Positions 36,061 to 47,666 of a stretch of 64,000 nt of DNA are shown here, piece by piece. The notes beneath the pieces are model-generated. The model made no database searches. It had not been told where the DNA came from and worked only from the letters and a program-made list of their open reading frames with translations. A program made the position numbers and the translations under genes. Location of the stretch: NCBI GenBank assembly GCA_019671005.1, contig CM033718.1, positions 33,062,508 through 33,126,507 of the forward strand, in the 5' to 3' direction. How positions within the stretch are numbered: the stretch's first letter is position 1; each line of letters starts with the position of its first letter. The stretch comes from Hibiscus mutabilis. Taxonomy: Eukaryota; Streptophyta; Magnoliopsida; Malvales; Malvaceae.

Positions 36061-37169
36061 ATATCACCGAAAACAAAAAAAAACTCCTCCTCAGTGAAAG
36101 GTCGAGTCAAGGACTCATTCATATAAGGAGTAATAGGTGGCACAATAATATTAAGAATCATGGATGTCATAGTCGGAGTAGATGTTGTGAATAGAGATTG
36201 GAAGTAATCTGCAACCACAGTCATAACGTCCTCTTGACGATTCTGCCAAACATTGTCAGAATCAAAGTGACCCACGATAGTATTTTTCTTTTGACGATTT
36301 GAAGCGTGAGCATGGAAAAATGACGTATTCTTGTCCGATGAGAGAGCCAAGTAACGCGAGAATGTTGCGCCCAATACGCCTCCTTGACATCAAGGAGCTT
36401 TCGTAACTCAAATTTAGCTGCCGTTATGGCATCAAGAGCAGGCGTTAATTAGCTGTTGCAACTCAGCTATACGCTGAGAGGAGTCATGTCACTGTTGGTC
36501 TTGTCAGTCTTTTAGATGGGCTCCAACTGAATGTAATTTATTCACCAACGTCCCAGAGGCAGCAACCCAAGCTTGTTGGACCGTCGAGACACAAGAAGTG
36601 TCTTGGGCCCAACAAGACTCAAACCGAAAATGGTCTTTTTTAAGCCCATGAGGCTCTAATCGAACATACCAAGTGTCCATGAGAATTACACAGTGGTCTG
36701 AGTCCGTAGAGTAAGTGAAGAAATTACGAAAGGATGAGTGTTGTTACAACCAAGAAGAACAGGGTACGAATCGATCTAAGCGGTCAAGAACGGGCTTAGT
36801 ATTGGGCCCCAGTTTGGACCAAGTAAACCAACCAGAGGCCGGTTTACAATCAAAAAAGTTATTATGAGACAAGCAGTCTCGAAAGCTATCAATTTGTCAA
36901 CGTTGGCGCCGATATCCTCCTCGCTTTTCATCATCAGCAAGGATCTCATTGAGATCACCACCAATGAGCCAAGGGAGGGCGATGTAGAGCGAAGTGAATC
37001 AATTAGGTCCCACGTTTTATGTTTGAAATTTGTATCGACAAAACCATAAATTCCAGTAAACCGAAAGCAATCATCACCAAGCCGAAGAACGTAATCAATA
37101 TAGCCTTCTTAAAGACTGAATTGCCTGAGGTTTACCAAGGCCTCGACAGTTCCAACACGTGATATTCAT
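36061..37169 (-). pseudogene. LINE-2 ORF2 endonuclease, internally deleted
   Basis: ORF2 starts at ATG 37169 with MNITCWNCRGLGKPQAIQSL, only a few bases after the ORF1 stop. Soon after, near 37105, the text jumps to YVLRLGDDCFRFTGIYGFVD and LPWLIGGDLNEILADDEKRG. About 90 residues of the endonuclease that normally lie between (including the catalytic Glu) are missing. Later motifs remain: FTWSKLGPN, TYSTDSDHCVILMDTWYV (the SDH is intact here), FRFESCWAQDTSCVSTVQQAW and DKNTSFFHAHASNRQKKNTI. Further shifts occur near 36960 and 36480. Confidence 0.8.
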
Positions 37170-37174
37170 TTCTT

Positions 37175-38742
37175 TTAGCAGGGTTGATGCTCAACCTTCG
37201 CCGAAGAGTTTTTGACGCTGCTCATCCCATCTTTCATAGTATTGGTGTTTTTTCTAACAGAAATAGTAGAATTTTCTGAGAATTTGCCAACAGGAGTAGG
37301 AATAGGCCTCATTTTCTTTGCTACGACAGGTTCAGACAGCGGGGGGCTCCGTTTTGCCTTACTTTTCCTAGCCGCTGGTTGCGTAGTAGCTGTAGGTGGA
37401 GGGGATTTCGAAGGAGGCTGCTTAGTCAACCAAGCCTCAAAATCTAGGATCAAAGGCGCAGCTTTAGATGTCACTTCAAAGGCTAAGACGATAGTTTCCA
37501 CCTTGCCTACTGGCACCGAGGAATCGTTAACTAGCACAAAGCGGTTGTCACCATTCAATGGGACATCTACGGGTGCATCAGTACCGACAACGTCAGTAGC
37601 AGAACAGGCCAAGGCCACTCCATCACCTTGATCAGCTTCAACAGGAGCAAGGCACAAGTCTGGCAAAATAATGGTGATAGGATCCACATCATCTAAAGGT
37701 TCCATGTCCATAGCAACTTCTGATGGGGTGTCGTTGGCAGGAGCAGCAACCTTAGGACTGCACTGGTCAGGGACTCCGTTAGCTAATGCAGCGTTAACTG
37801 AATCGCCTCCAACATCATCTGCACCCTCACCATCGATTGATTCGGTAGCAAGATCGCCTGCAGGCTCGATGTCTTTTGTAGCACAGCTGTAAATAGCAAG
37901 GGAATTAGTGAAAACACAGTGTAAAAGTAAATGTCAGACAATAAAGAATTGGAAATTATTGAAAAGTAAATAAAGAAATGTAACCAAAAACAAGATGGGT
38001 AGAGAACAAAACCCTTAGTATTGTTCTGTAGTGTAGAAGATGATGCTCCAACATCAAAATATCTGATCCGTCCGCGGGGTTTGGAGCTTGCTGGGCCTTT
38101 GGAATTTCTACCCGAAGCCAATCTCCATACTGAAGTTGCTCAGACACAGTGTTTTTATGTCTAGGGAAGACCGAGACCAAATAACAGAGTATGCCGCATC
38201 CATGGCAGAAGTTAGGAAGGTGTTGGTACTAAAGAGGGCATTACTTAGGCGAAGTCCGAGATCCGTCCAAAGCAACGCAACGCCGAAGTGGTTTAGCAAC
38301 ATCCAAAATAATCCTGACACGGAGCAAGTGCACCATGTTGCCGGCATCATCTTTCCTAGTCTCCGTGCCCATACAACATCTAAGAGCATGCCCGGTGGCA
38401 TTAGCCACTGTGTCAGTAGCCATCATAGCTAGTGGTACACGGTAAATGCGTACCCATATATGCATATGGGAAAATGAATATTCATCAATTGTGTATCTTG
38501 GTTCAAGAGGAAGCAAGGTGAGCCAATATTTATTGAATGACCAAGGCCCTCTTTTGATGAATTCATCACGTCGTTTACTCGTTGTAAACTTGAATAAAAA
38601 ATAATTCACCTTTAACTCAGCCAAAGACAAGATCTTGTCATTCTTCCAAACAGATTGGAAGATTCTTATAATAGCAAAACCATCAACAGTCTTTGGGGCA
38701 AAAACTTTCCCGAGAAGCGAGAGGTTGTAGTCATCAAAATCG
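37175..38742 (-). pseudogene. LINE-2 ORF1, 5' truncated
   Basis: The DUF4283-like domain begins mid-way with NIDFDDYNLSLLGKVF and continues FQSVWKNDKILSLAELKVNY, FIKRGPWSFNKYWLTLLPLE and SHMHIWVRIYRVPLAMM. The zinc knuckle near 38180-38215 keeps CHGC but has lost the His and last Cys (GILCYLVSVF). After GRIRYFDVGASSSTLQNNTK comes a T-rich intron-like segment (38012-37873). An acidic/Pro-rich linker with MEPLDDVDPITIILPDL follows, then a basic tail (RKSKAKRSPPLSEPVVAKKM). It stops at TAA 37177-37175, five bases before the ORF2 ATG and in a different frame. Confidence 0.8.
37873..38012 (-). other. candidate intron in LINE-2 ORF1
   Basis: The minus strand reads CTAAGG/GTTTTG at the start, with a T-rich body containing TTTTCACTAATTCCCTTGC. 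Two acceptor-like sites follow: CTATTTACAG (37888-37887) and CTACAAAAG (37874-37873). Using the second keeps the ORF1 frame, with phase 1 and an Asp codon formed at the join, exactly as in LINE-1. The first looks like the better acceptor but would shift frame in this copy. Confidence 0.35.
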
Positions 38743-41114
38743 ATGTTTGAACTCATTATATTTGATTTAATTTTATTTTGCGGACGTTCTACTGGGTTGC
38801 AGGCTTTGAATGTCAAAATAGGCTTTATTATAGACCCGTTAGAATTTTAACCGAGTAAAAAGCACTGAAATAGAGGTTAAGCTATCTAATCATGTTCAAA
38901 AGCCCATAATTAAAATGTTTGAACTCATTATATTTGATTTAATCTTATTTTGCGGATGTTCTATTGGGGTTGCAGGCTTTGATTGTCTAAATGGGCTTTA
39001 TAGTGGACCCGTTGAAATTTTAACCGAGTAAAAAGCTCTAAAATTAAGTTTAAGCTATATAATCATATTCAAAAAGCCACAAATAAAAATTTTTAACTCA
39101 TGGAATTTGATTTAATCTTATTTTGCGGCCTTTTTGTTTGGGTTGAGGGCGTACCTGTGTAAGTGTGCTTTTATAGTGGACCTGTTGAAATTTTAACCGA
39201 GTATAAAGCTCTAAAATTGAGTTTAAGCTATATAATCATTTTGAAAAGTCCATAATTAAACATTTGAACTCATTAAATTTTATTTAATCTTATTTTTTGG
39301 TCGTTTTGCTGGCATTTAAGGCGTGTATGTCTAAATGGGCTTTACAATGGACCTATTGGAATTTTAAACGTGTAAAAACCTCTGAAGTTTTGGTTAAGTT
39401 ATATAATCATATTCAAAAGTCCAAAATTAAATATTTGAACTAATTAAATTTTATTTAATCTTATTTTGTGGATGTTTTGTTGTGCTTTAATGCGTGCATT
39501 TCTAAATGGGCTTTATAGTGGACCGATTGAAATTCGAACTGAGTAAAATGCTATAAAATATAAGTTAATCTATATAATCATGTTCAAAATCTCAAAACAA
39601 AATATTTGAACTCATAAAATTTGATTTAATCCTATTTGCGGACGTTTTGTTAGAGCTTAAGACGTGCATGTTAAAATGGGCTTTACAGTGGACCCGTTGG
39701 AATTTTAAACGAGTCAAAAGGTCTAAAAATTTTGCTAAGTTATATAATCATGTTAAAAAACCCATAACTAAATATTTGAACTCATTAGAATTGATTTAAA
39801 CTTATTTTACGGATGTTTTGCTAGGGATGAAGGAGTGCATGTCTAAATGGACTTTATAGTGGACCCGTTGGAATTTTATCCAAGTAAAAAGCTCCGAAAT
39901 AGTGGTTAAGCTATCTAATCATGTTCAAAAGCCCATAATTAAAATATTTGAACTCATTATATTTGATATAATCTTATTTTGTGGACGTTCTACTGGGTTG
40001 CAGGCTTTGAGTGTCACAATGGGCTTTATTGTGGACCTGTTGGAATTTTAACCAAGTAAAAAGCATTGAAATAGAGATTAAGCTATCTAATCTTGTTCAA
40101 AAGCCCATAATTAAAATGTTTGAACTCATTACATTTGATTTAATCTTATTTTACGGACGTTCTGTTGGGGTTGCAGGCATTGAATGTCTAAATGGAATTT
40201 ATAGAGACCATTAAATATCTGAACTCATTAAATTTGATTTACTCTTATTTTTTGGACGTTTTGCTGTCGTTTAAGGCGTGCATGTCCGAATGGGCTTTAC
40301 AATGGACGTGTTGGAATTTTAAACGTGTAAAAACCTTAAAGATGTTGGTTAAGTTATATAACATATTCAAAAGCCTAAAATTAAATATGTGAACTCATTA
40401 AATTTGACTTAATCTTAGTTTGCAGATATTTTGTTGGGCTTTAAGGCATGCATTTCTAAATGGGTTTTATAGTGGACGGTTGAAATTTGAACTGAGTAAA
40501 ATGCTCTGAAATATAAGTTAAGCTATATAATTATGTTCAAAAGCCCAAAATAAAATATATGAACTCATGAAATTTAATTTAATCTTATTTTGAGGACGTT
40601 TTGTTGGAGCTTAAGATATGCATGTCAAAATGGGTTTTACAGTGGACCCTTTGGAATTTTAAACGAGTTAAAAACTCTAAAATTTTTGCTAAGCTATATA
40701 ATCATGTTCAAAATCCCATAACTAAATATTTGAACTCATTAAAATTGATTTAATCTTATTTTGCGGATGTTTTGCTAGGGATGAAGGTGTGCATGTCTAA
40801 ATGAGCTTTATAGTGGACCCGTTAAAATATTAACCAAGTAAAAAAACTCTGAAATAGAGGTTAAGCTATCTTGTCATGTTTAAAAGCTCATAACTAAAAT
40901 GTTTGAACTCATTATATTTAATTTAATCTTATTTTGAGGACGTTCTACTGGGGTTGCAGCCTTTGAATGTCTAAATATGCTTTATAGTGGACTCGTTGAA
41001 ATTTTAACCGAGTAAAAAGCTCTGAAATAGAGGTTAAGCTATCTAATCATGTTCAAAAGCCCTTAATTAAAATTTTTAAACTCATTAAATTTGATTTAAT
41101 CTTATTTTGCGGAC
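38743..41114. repeat. 172-bp satellite, block 3
   Basis: About 14 monomers continue the same types in the same order: F/G (38790), H (38965), A (39145), B (39310), C (39490), D (39655), E (39825), F (39995), H truncated at about 40200, then B, C, D, E, F to 41110. An internal deletion at 40200-40220 joins H directly to B. The block ends at TTTTGCGGACG, against LINE-3. Confidence 0.9.
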
Positions 41115-41139
41115 GGTCAAGATAAACGTGGATGGTGCC

Positions 41140-41545
41140 AACTCAATATGAGGGTCTAGGATCGTGGCATCCGAGGTCCGCCAGCGGAGCTTGTTTAGCA
41201 CAATAGTAGAGTCCGATTCAATAATGATGTCCGTCCAACCCCAGTCATGTCCCAGCTGAGCACCTGCAATAAACGCATGAAGCTCAGCGAAAGAAGCATC
41301 CAAATACCCAACAGAGTAAAGAGCGAGACCACTGAGGACAGAACCACTATCGTCTTGAGCAATAACACCAATGGCAGCGGCTCCAGTCAATGCCTGAAAG
41401 GCACCATCCACATTTATCTTGACCGTCCCAAATGGCGGTGGCTGCCAGCAAGGATCAGAGGTGGCTGGGGCAGCGGTCGGCGTTGGAGCGGGCGAGGAAG
41501 ATGAATTGGCCTTACAATAGTCGCAAAGACAAGGCGGTTGGATCC
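41140..41545 (-). pseudogene. LINE-3 ORF2 RNase H, truncated
   Basis: The minus strand encodes PPFGTVKINVDGAFQALTG, IAQDDSGSVLSGLALYSVG, DASFAELHAFIAGAQLG and WTDIIIESDSTIVLNKLRW. All three acidic residues (NVDG, AELHA, ESDS) are present. It breaks off after ATILDPHIE, so the last His motif and 3' UTR are missing. The following apparent residues (APSTFILTV) come from an inverted copy of the domain's own start. Before the domain lies a short A/P/S/T-rich linker. Confidence 0.8.
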
Positions 41546-41990
41546 GATCATGGTGAATTAAATCATTCTGACGGTTCCACAAATTCCAAACCAGGGTTAA
41601 GAAGAAGGCAAAATCAGATTGGGAAAGAACAAAAGCCCCCTCCTCAAGCCAGGCCATCATGGTCGAGACCAAGCTAGTGTGGAGTCAAAAAGGAATCTCT
41701 ACAAGACGGAGCACCTCAGCAGCACCGGTGCAATCACGAAGCTCATGCAGGGCAATTTTTGGAGAAGCCTGACAGAAGGGGCATGCTCCCGGGGACAGGT
41801 CAGCCACTGCTAAATAACTCCCAATAGGGAGGGCACCATGCTTGACATGCCAGCCAAAGGTGCGCACCTTAGGCAGCGTAGGGGAACGGGAAATGAACTT
41901 ACAGATAGGAGAGGCCCAATGGAGGGGACGCGAAGGGCGTTGCAAGAAGAGATAGCCTGATCGGACGGAGTAGAGCCCGGTATCATGGTT
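41546..41990 (-). pseudogene. LINE-3 ORF2 zf-RVT region
   Basis: Fragments NHDTGLYSVRSGYLFLQRP, KVRTFGWHVKHGALPIGSYL and ADLSPGACPFCQASPKIAL followed by HELRDC give the C..C...H..C zinc pattern, apparently complete. A stop after LVEIPF and the shift to MVSTMMAWLEEGAFVLSQ interrupt it. It then joins FAFFLTLVWNLWNRQNDLIH. Confidence 0.8.
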
Positions 41991-43640
41991 ACTCCAAAGC
42001 ACCATATCTCGTACCAGAAAATCCTAACAACCGACAGGAATCTCACCATTATCGAAGTAATCACCATAGAGAATGAGAGGCGAGGTCCCTCCCTAGATGT
42101 CACAGTGCACACGAATCTTGCTATCAATGCCCGGCCTCCAAAAGAAATCGGGGGAAAGCTAGTGCATGGCCTGGTAGAGACCCTTCCAGGTAAAGAATCC
42201 CTCATGTTGGGCACTGCGTCAAAGATGTTCCCAGAAGGGTAGTATCGGGCGCCGTAAACCCTATAAAGTAAAAAGTCTAGCTCAAAAATCAAACGCCATA
42301 GTTGTTTGCCTAACAAGGCAACATTAAGTGGTGCATATCATAGAAACCGATGCCACCTGAAGATTTTGGGGTGCAAAAAGAGTCCCAAGAAACAAGTGGC
42401 CAGCCTCACTTATTATTTCGACCACACCACCAATAACGCCGAATTGACCAGGTCATGTCATCAATGATGTTTTGGGGCAACATGTAGCAAGACATGACGT
42501 ATTGAGGCAAAGATTGTGCGACTAATTTAATGAACGTTTTATGCCCACTAAAGGAAAGAAGGTGGTTATTCTAATTAGACATGCATGAATTTACTTTGTC
42601 GTGAGTAAACCCCAAGGCTATTGTCTTATTCTTTCCAATTAGGAGCGGTATGCCAAGATAAACACCTGGGTCATCAACCTAACGCATGTGAAGGATGTGA
42701 TGAACAGCTTGCTTAAACTCAGGGGACGACCGCAGCCTAAAGAAGATAGTGGATTTGTCAAAATTGACCACTTCGCTAGACAAGGAAGCATAAAGATCAA
42801 GGATCTCCTTCAAACGCGTAACTTTATCGATATCATTCCTAAGGAAGATCAAGTTGTCATCAGCAAAGAGTAGGTGGTTTACCCATAGACCATGACGGCT
42901 AGCACAAAGGCCCTAAAGGCGGCCAACCCTTTGCTCGGCCTCAAGGGAGGTAGAGAGTCCTTGAGAACAGATAAGGAATAAGCAATGGGACAGGGAATCC
43001 CCCTCCCTAATTCCTCTTTAAGGGTAAAAAATCGGAGAAAGTAAGCCATTGACCCAGGCTTGGAAGGAGACTGTAGAGATACAACGCATGATCAGGTCAA
43101 CCCACGGAGGAGAGAAGCCCATCTGTAGCATAACACGTTGGAGGACGACCATTCCACCCTATCAAAAGCCTTCTCCATATCCAATTTAAGAGCGGCACCT
43201 TGAAAGGGGCCAGACCCATTAGAATGCATAGAGTGCACAAGATCTTGGGCAATCAAAATGTTATCAGTAATATTCCGACCATAAAGAAAAGTCGCCTAGG
43301 AGGCACTAATGCAAGATGGAAGCACCAACTTCATGCGGTTAACAATATCCTTCTCAACAATTTTTATAAATGAATGTGCAAAGGCTGATAGGACGAAGCT
43401 GTCGGAAAGAGGTAGGGTCGGGTACTTTGGGGATAAGAACCATAACCGTTCTATTAATAGAGGCCATGTCGACATCCCCCCTCAAAAGGTCAAGACAAAG
43501 ATGAACAACCTCCAGCCCAAGGATGTCCCAATGTTACCGAAAGAAACCATTCGGGAAGCCATCAATACCTGGGGCTTTTCGAGGGTTAATGTCACGAAAG
43601 ACAAAAAGACTTTCCTCCTCCGTGAAAGGCTTTGATAAGG
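41991..43640 (-). pseudogene. LINE-3 ORF2 reverse transcriptase, decayed
   Basis: Catalytic FADD is at 42856-42867 (FADDNLIF). The thumb region and the LLGKQLW block (42290-42316) can be read, as can blocks such as ITDNIL and the MEKAFDR equivalent (43160-43190), on the minus strand with frequent stops. No open stretch exceeds about 170 codons. The order matches LINE-2 throughout, so the assignment is firm although few long frames remain. Confidence 0.8.
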
Positions 43641-44236
43641 ACTCGTTCATAGAAGGAAAGATAGAGGGCACGATATTGTCAATGATCAAGAGGGCCAAAG
43701 AAGGCTCAGACGTTGTGAAGAGGCTTTGGATGTAATTTGCAGCGACGCTCCTAACATCATCCTGTTTAACGCGCCAAACATTATTGGAATCAAAAAGGCT
43801 TTTGATGGCGTTCTTCTATTGATGACGGAGGCCCGAGCATGAAAGAACGACGTATTCTTATCCCCATGGGATAACCAATTGATACGGGAACGCTCGGCCC
43901 AATATGCCTTCTTGGCATCAAGGAGTAGGCACAACTCAGCCTTGGCCCCGTTTAAGATCTCAATGTCCGAATCAGAGAGCCGACGGCGCAAACAAGAATT
44001 AATTTGGCGATGTAACTCAACAATGCGTTTGAAGGAGGTACGATGCTAGTCGTCTTGCCAATCTTTGACCAGCTGTATTTGTCCATGAAAAGGCCTGAGG
44101 CAGCAAACCGGGCTTGTTGGACAGCCGAGACACAAGAAGTGTCATTGGCCCAACAAGCTTCAAAACAAAGTTGGTCGCCTTGAGGCCTAGTAGGCTCACG
44201 ACGAGCGGGCACAGTATCCATTAAGATTACGCAACT
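43641..44236 (-). pseudogene. LINE-3 ORF2 endonuclease end and linker
   Basis: MDTVPARREPTRPQGDQLCF, FEACWANDTSCVSAVQQARF and RSRINWLSHGDKNTSFFHAR match the segment between endonuclease and reverse transcriptase in LINE-2. Only the last few endonuclease residues are left. The element ends at about 44236 and a chromovirus LTR begins, so its 5' part was removed by truncation or by that later event. Confidence 0.8.
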
Positions 44237-47200
44237 TTACAAAACTTATGCTCACCAAGAGCTTTATTAAGATTCGTAACACATTCAAGATTCTCTTTTG
44301 AATTTCTTATTCAATTTCACATAAAGTGCATGCCTAGTAAAATGTTTGCCTTGGATCACACTTGGTCACGAATAACATTGGTTCGTGTTTGACCATATTG
44401 GTCCGTGTTTAACATAGCCAAAACACATAGTAGTGGCAAACCTAACTTCTCAACTATTTAACAAAACTGTCGCCAATCTCCATACATCTCCCCTATTACC
44501 TCCTACTATCGCCAATATACATATCACATTCAAATGGGGCGTCCCCGAGCCGTAGCTCATGGATCGTAGTCCCAAAATATACTGTGCATCATACCAAAGT
44601 GTCCAAGGGCTTCCAATATATAGGCCACTTAGATGTCTTATCTTGTAATTGAGAATTTGGGGGAAGTATCTTACTGCACAAGTAATCTTGCTTGTTATTT
44701 ACTTAATATCTTTTAACTTGCATTGAGATTTTAGCTCCTTATACTTATGAGTTTATAAGTTGTAACGTTAAGAATAATTATTCATCTTTAAGTCTTTTGG
44801 TAAGATAAATCATTAGTTAGCTTCAAGAATTGTTACAAGAAATACATAGTCATCCATTACCAATATAACATAGCAAGGAACAAGATACTTACTTAATGTA
44901 TAATCAAATGCTCTCAAGAATGCCATGCTATGAATGAGTGCCCTTCCCCTATTTGCTCTATTTGAGCCTTATGCAAAATGGGTATGATCAATGTAACACA
45001 ACCACAAGCATTCAACATTTCAATCGTAATGAACCAATAAAATTGAGATGACACCATGTCATCCGAAACATAACAACTACACTCACCTCTTATCTCGAAG
45101 TTATGGGATACCTAAACCACATTTACTCCCCTCTTTTCCATCTTACTTTACGTTTCCAGGGTTCCTCAACAAGGTGTGTACCTCAATCAAACAACTAGCA
45201 TTAGGGTTTACTCATTTCAATCTACTTAACCACAACTCACATTCTTCTAAAGGTGCATACATATGTGCTTACAATTTAGTCTAGCCTAAAAAATACACTT
45301 GTACATGCTCAAACAATTCTCTACTTCATTTTCATACATGTAGGTTAGTCCTTATATTTACGAACACACACATACATATCTAGCAATCCAACATGCTTTT
45401 ACTACACAAACAATTTAGTTAATCATGTTTATAATCACACAGTTCAAGAACAGTCCCTTAACACTTGAGTTATAACCAAAACAGCCCCCAAGCTCATCAA
45501 AACAATCCACAAATTAGATATCAAAACAGTCCATTTTTTAGGCTAATCCAAACTGCAATCATAATTAAACACAAAATTGCATATTTCTAGACTACATTTT
45601 ACACATTTTTACAGCTTTCAAAAACTGCACTATTTTCCTTCTAAAACTGCACTATTTTATATCCGAAACTACACTGTTTTATAAACTATAAACTGCATAA
45701 TTAAACTGCACTTTACTCCTATTTAAATGCTTAGAACAATACTATACCTTTACAAGCATTCAAAAATAGCTCATTTTCATGTATGTGCACATATAGGTGT
45801 ACAAACAGCTCCTACATATCCATATTTATTCAAAAGCAATCCACATATTTCTCATATTTAGATGTATTTATTCGAGACAGCTCTATTGTGTTTCTTTATA
45901 TATTAAAATAGTCCCAACTAACTATATAAGCCTTCTAAACAGTCTAGTTTTCCTACTTATAAATCTATTCCTTCCAAATAGAACATCATACATACTATAT
46001 TCATAAAACAGTCTTGCACTTTAATATGAACACAAAACAGTTCTGAATCTTTCTATGCTTATTTAAACAATCAAAATTCACTCATATTCACAAGCACACA
46101 AGCCAAAATAGTGATTATTAAAAGTAACACCTTAAACAGCCCCTAAAATGTATATACATATAAATACAAGTACATAACATCCTCTTATCAAACCAATACA
46201 CACTTATGCAATTATACACACCTTCAAACAGTCTTCTAATTCATATATTCATACAAACAATTTCACATTCAAATGTACTCAATCTTGCACATCTAAACAG
46301 TCCAATAATGTTCTTATGCTTTCATATTTACTCAAGTCTTTCCAAATTAACATGAATACATATTTGTTCATCATCAAATCAGTCCCTTACGATCATGTAA
46401 TTGTAAAACCGTATACAAACCATGCGCATACATATAGGGGATTCAAAACAGTCCTATGCTATATTAGCAAAACTATTCCACTTACACTTATCAAAACTGT
46501 CCCTAAATTTCAAATTTCCAATACAGTTTAATCGGTTCTTTACAACAATCCCTATTTCTTGTTAAAATAGCCCATTTCGTACATACATACATATTTGCAC
46601 CCTAAAACAGTCCGTATAGCACGTATACATATTTTAACATCACCAAAACAGTCCAAAGTTTACACACATATAAACATATAATTCAAACAGTCCAATGCTT
46701 TCTAAATCATGTCAAAATAGGGCAGTGTTTAAATCATCCATAAAATTCCTTCAAAATTTCAATCTAGCATGAAAAACAAAGCCTATTAAGGATGTAAATC
46801 TTTCTAAACAGTTTCTCTATAATTAAGCAATCAAGTACATGAATAAATCAATTTTCACAATGGATCGAATCCTAAACAGATTCTAACTTTCACTACAGCC
46901 TCTAGGTCGAATTTATAAAGAACAATTCATTAAGCATTAGTACTCAAAATTGGTCACATTTCCAATTGCCTATATTCATTAGATTTATTTCATAGCAGCC
47001 TAGTATTAAGATCTCAACCAGAACCATACAAATCCATGTCTAGCATAGTTTCCACCAAAATTATCACATGGTTACAAGGGATATATTTTCATCACTATAC
47101 TAATACAAACAATCAACAATTTTGGTTGATAACCGACTATGGAGAGAATATGGAAGGAAGGAGAAAGATGACACCTTGAAATAGGCTCTTAATACTTGAA

Positions 47201-47666
47201 AACTAGAGAATGAAAGGGGTGTTTCACCTTATTCCAAAGCTTATTTGAAGTAGGCTCTAAGAATCAAGCTAACCCGATCTTCCCACCTTGAAATTCCATG
47301 GATTTGTTTTAAGTTTTCCTTTCCCTAAAATTTTGGTTGATAACCGACTATGGAGAGAATATGGAAGGAAGGAGAAAGATGACACGCAATATCCTCCTCA
47401 ATTCCCCCATGGCCGAGTGTTATCACCCTTTCCACATGTCCCTTCCAAAACTTTCATGCCAAGAACTCCTTAGATTTAGGTCCCAAATGCAAGCCTTTGA
47501 TTTATGATTTTTTTAGAATTTAATCCCCTTTACAAAAAGGCTATCTCATTTATCAAACTTCACTATTAGTCACTAAATCAATTAAGACCTATTTTAAAGG
47601 TACAAAAGGTTTATTCAAGATTCGTTTAATGGCATAAACTATAGGTCACATTTTTCGGGTATTACA
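44237..47666 (-). mobile_element. Tekay-like LTR (LTR3), 3' end missing
   Basis: The minus strand starts TGTAATACCCG at 47666. The shared module is visible at 44545-44600 (GAGCCGTAG ... GGATCGTAGTC). The block has no typical LTR 3' terminus at 44237, where LINE-3 abuts, so the last part is gone. A long stretch (45420-46710) repeats AAACAGTCC-like motifs at irregular intervals. Two 52-bp direct copies lie at 47122-47173 and 47333-47384. No pol follows; a plus-strand chromovirus fragment abuts instead. Confidence 0.65.
47122..47384. repeat. 52-bp direct duplication in LTR3
   Basis: The word TTGGTTGATAACCGACTATG and the following GGAGAGAATATGGAAGGAAG ... GATGACAC occur at 47122-47173 and again at 47333-47384, essentially identical, 211 bp apart. 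Confidence 0.9.

Larger units (their letters stand above)
33207..38742 (-). mobile_element. LINE-2: 5'-truncated plant L1 with RNase H
   Basis: This 5.5-kb minus-strand LINE is embedded in the satellite. Its 3' end follows GGACCTATTAGAA plus a T-run (33203-33209), the same monomer position as LINE-1. The 5' end stops inside the DUF4283-like domain of ORF1 at 38742, where satellite resumes at ATGTTTGAACTC. No target duplication is visible, and the satellite register differs on the two sides. It is much more GC-rich than the surroundings. ORF1, endonuclease, reverse transcriptase, zinc region and RNase H are all recognisable, but frames are broken. Confidence 0.9.
41115..44236 (-). mobile_element. 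LINE-3: plant L1 fragment truncated at both ends
   Basis: This minus-strand L1 is close to LINE-2 in wording and base composition. It lacks the 3' UTR and the end of RNase H: the left end is a short inverted piece of its own RNase H (41111-41139), joined to satellite. It also lacks everything upstream of the endonuclease C terminus, stopping at 44236 after the ILMDT-equivalent, where a Tekay LTR starts. There is no poly(A) tail or target duplication. It is more heavily decayed than LINE-2. Confidence 0.85.

Noticed and set aside
37212..37631. Plus-strand ORF of 139 codons
   Set aside because: Antisense of the LINE-2 ORF1 tail; low-complexity composition explains the open frame.
24648..41114. 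Alpha-satellite-like identity because of the 171-172-bp length
   Set aside because: Only the length agrees. The sequence is unrelated and the window is clearly plant DNA.
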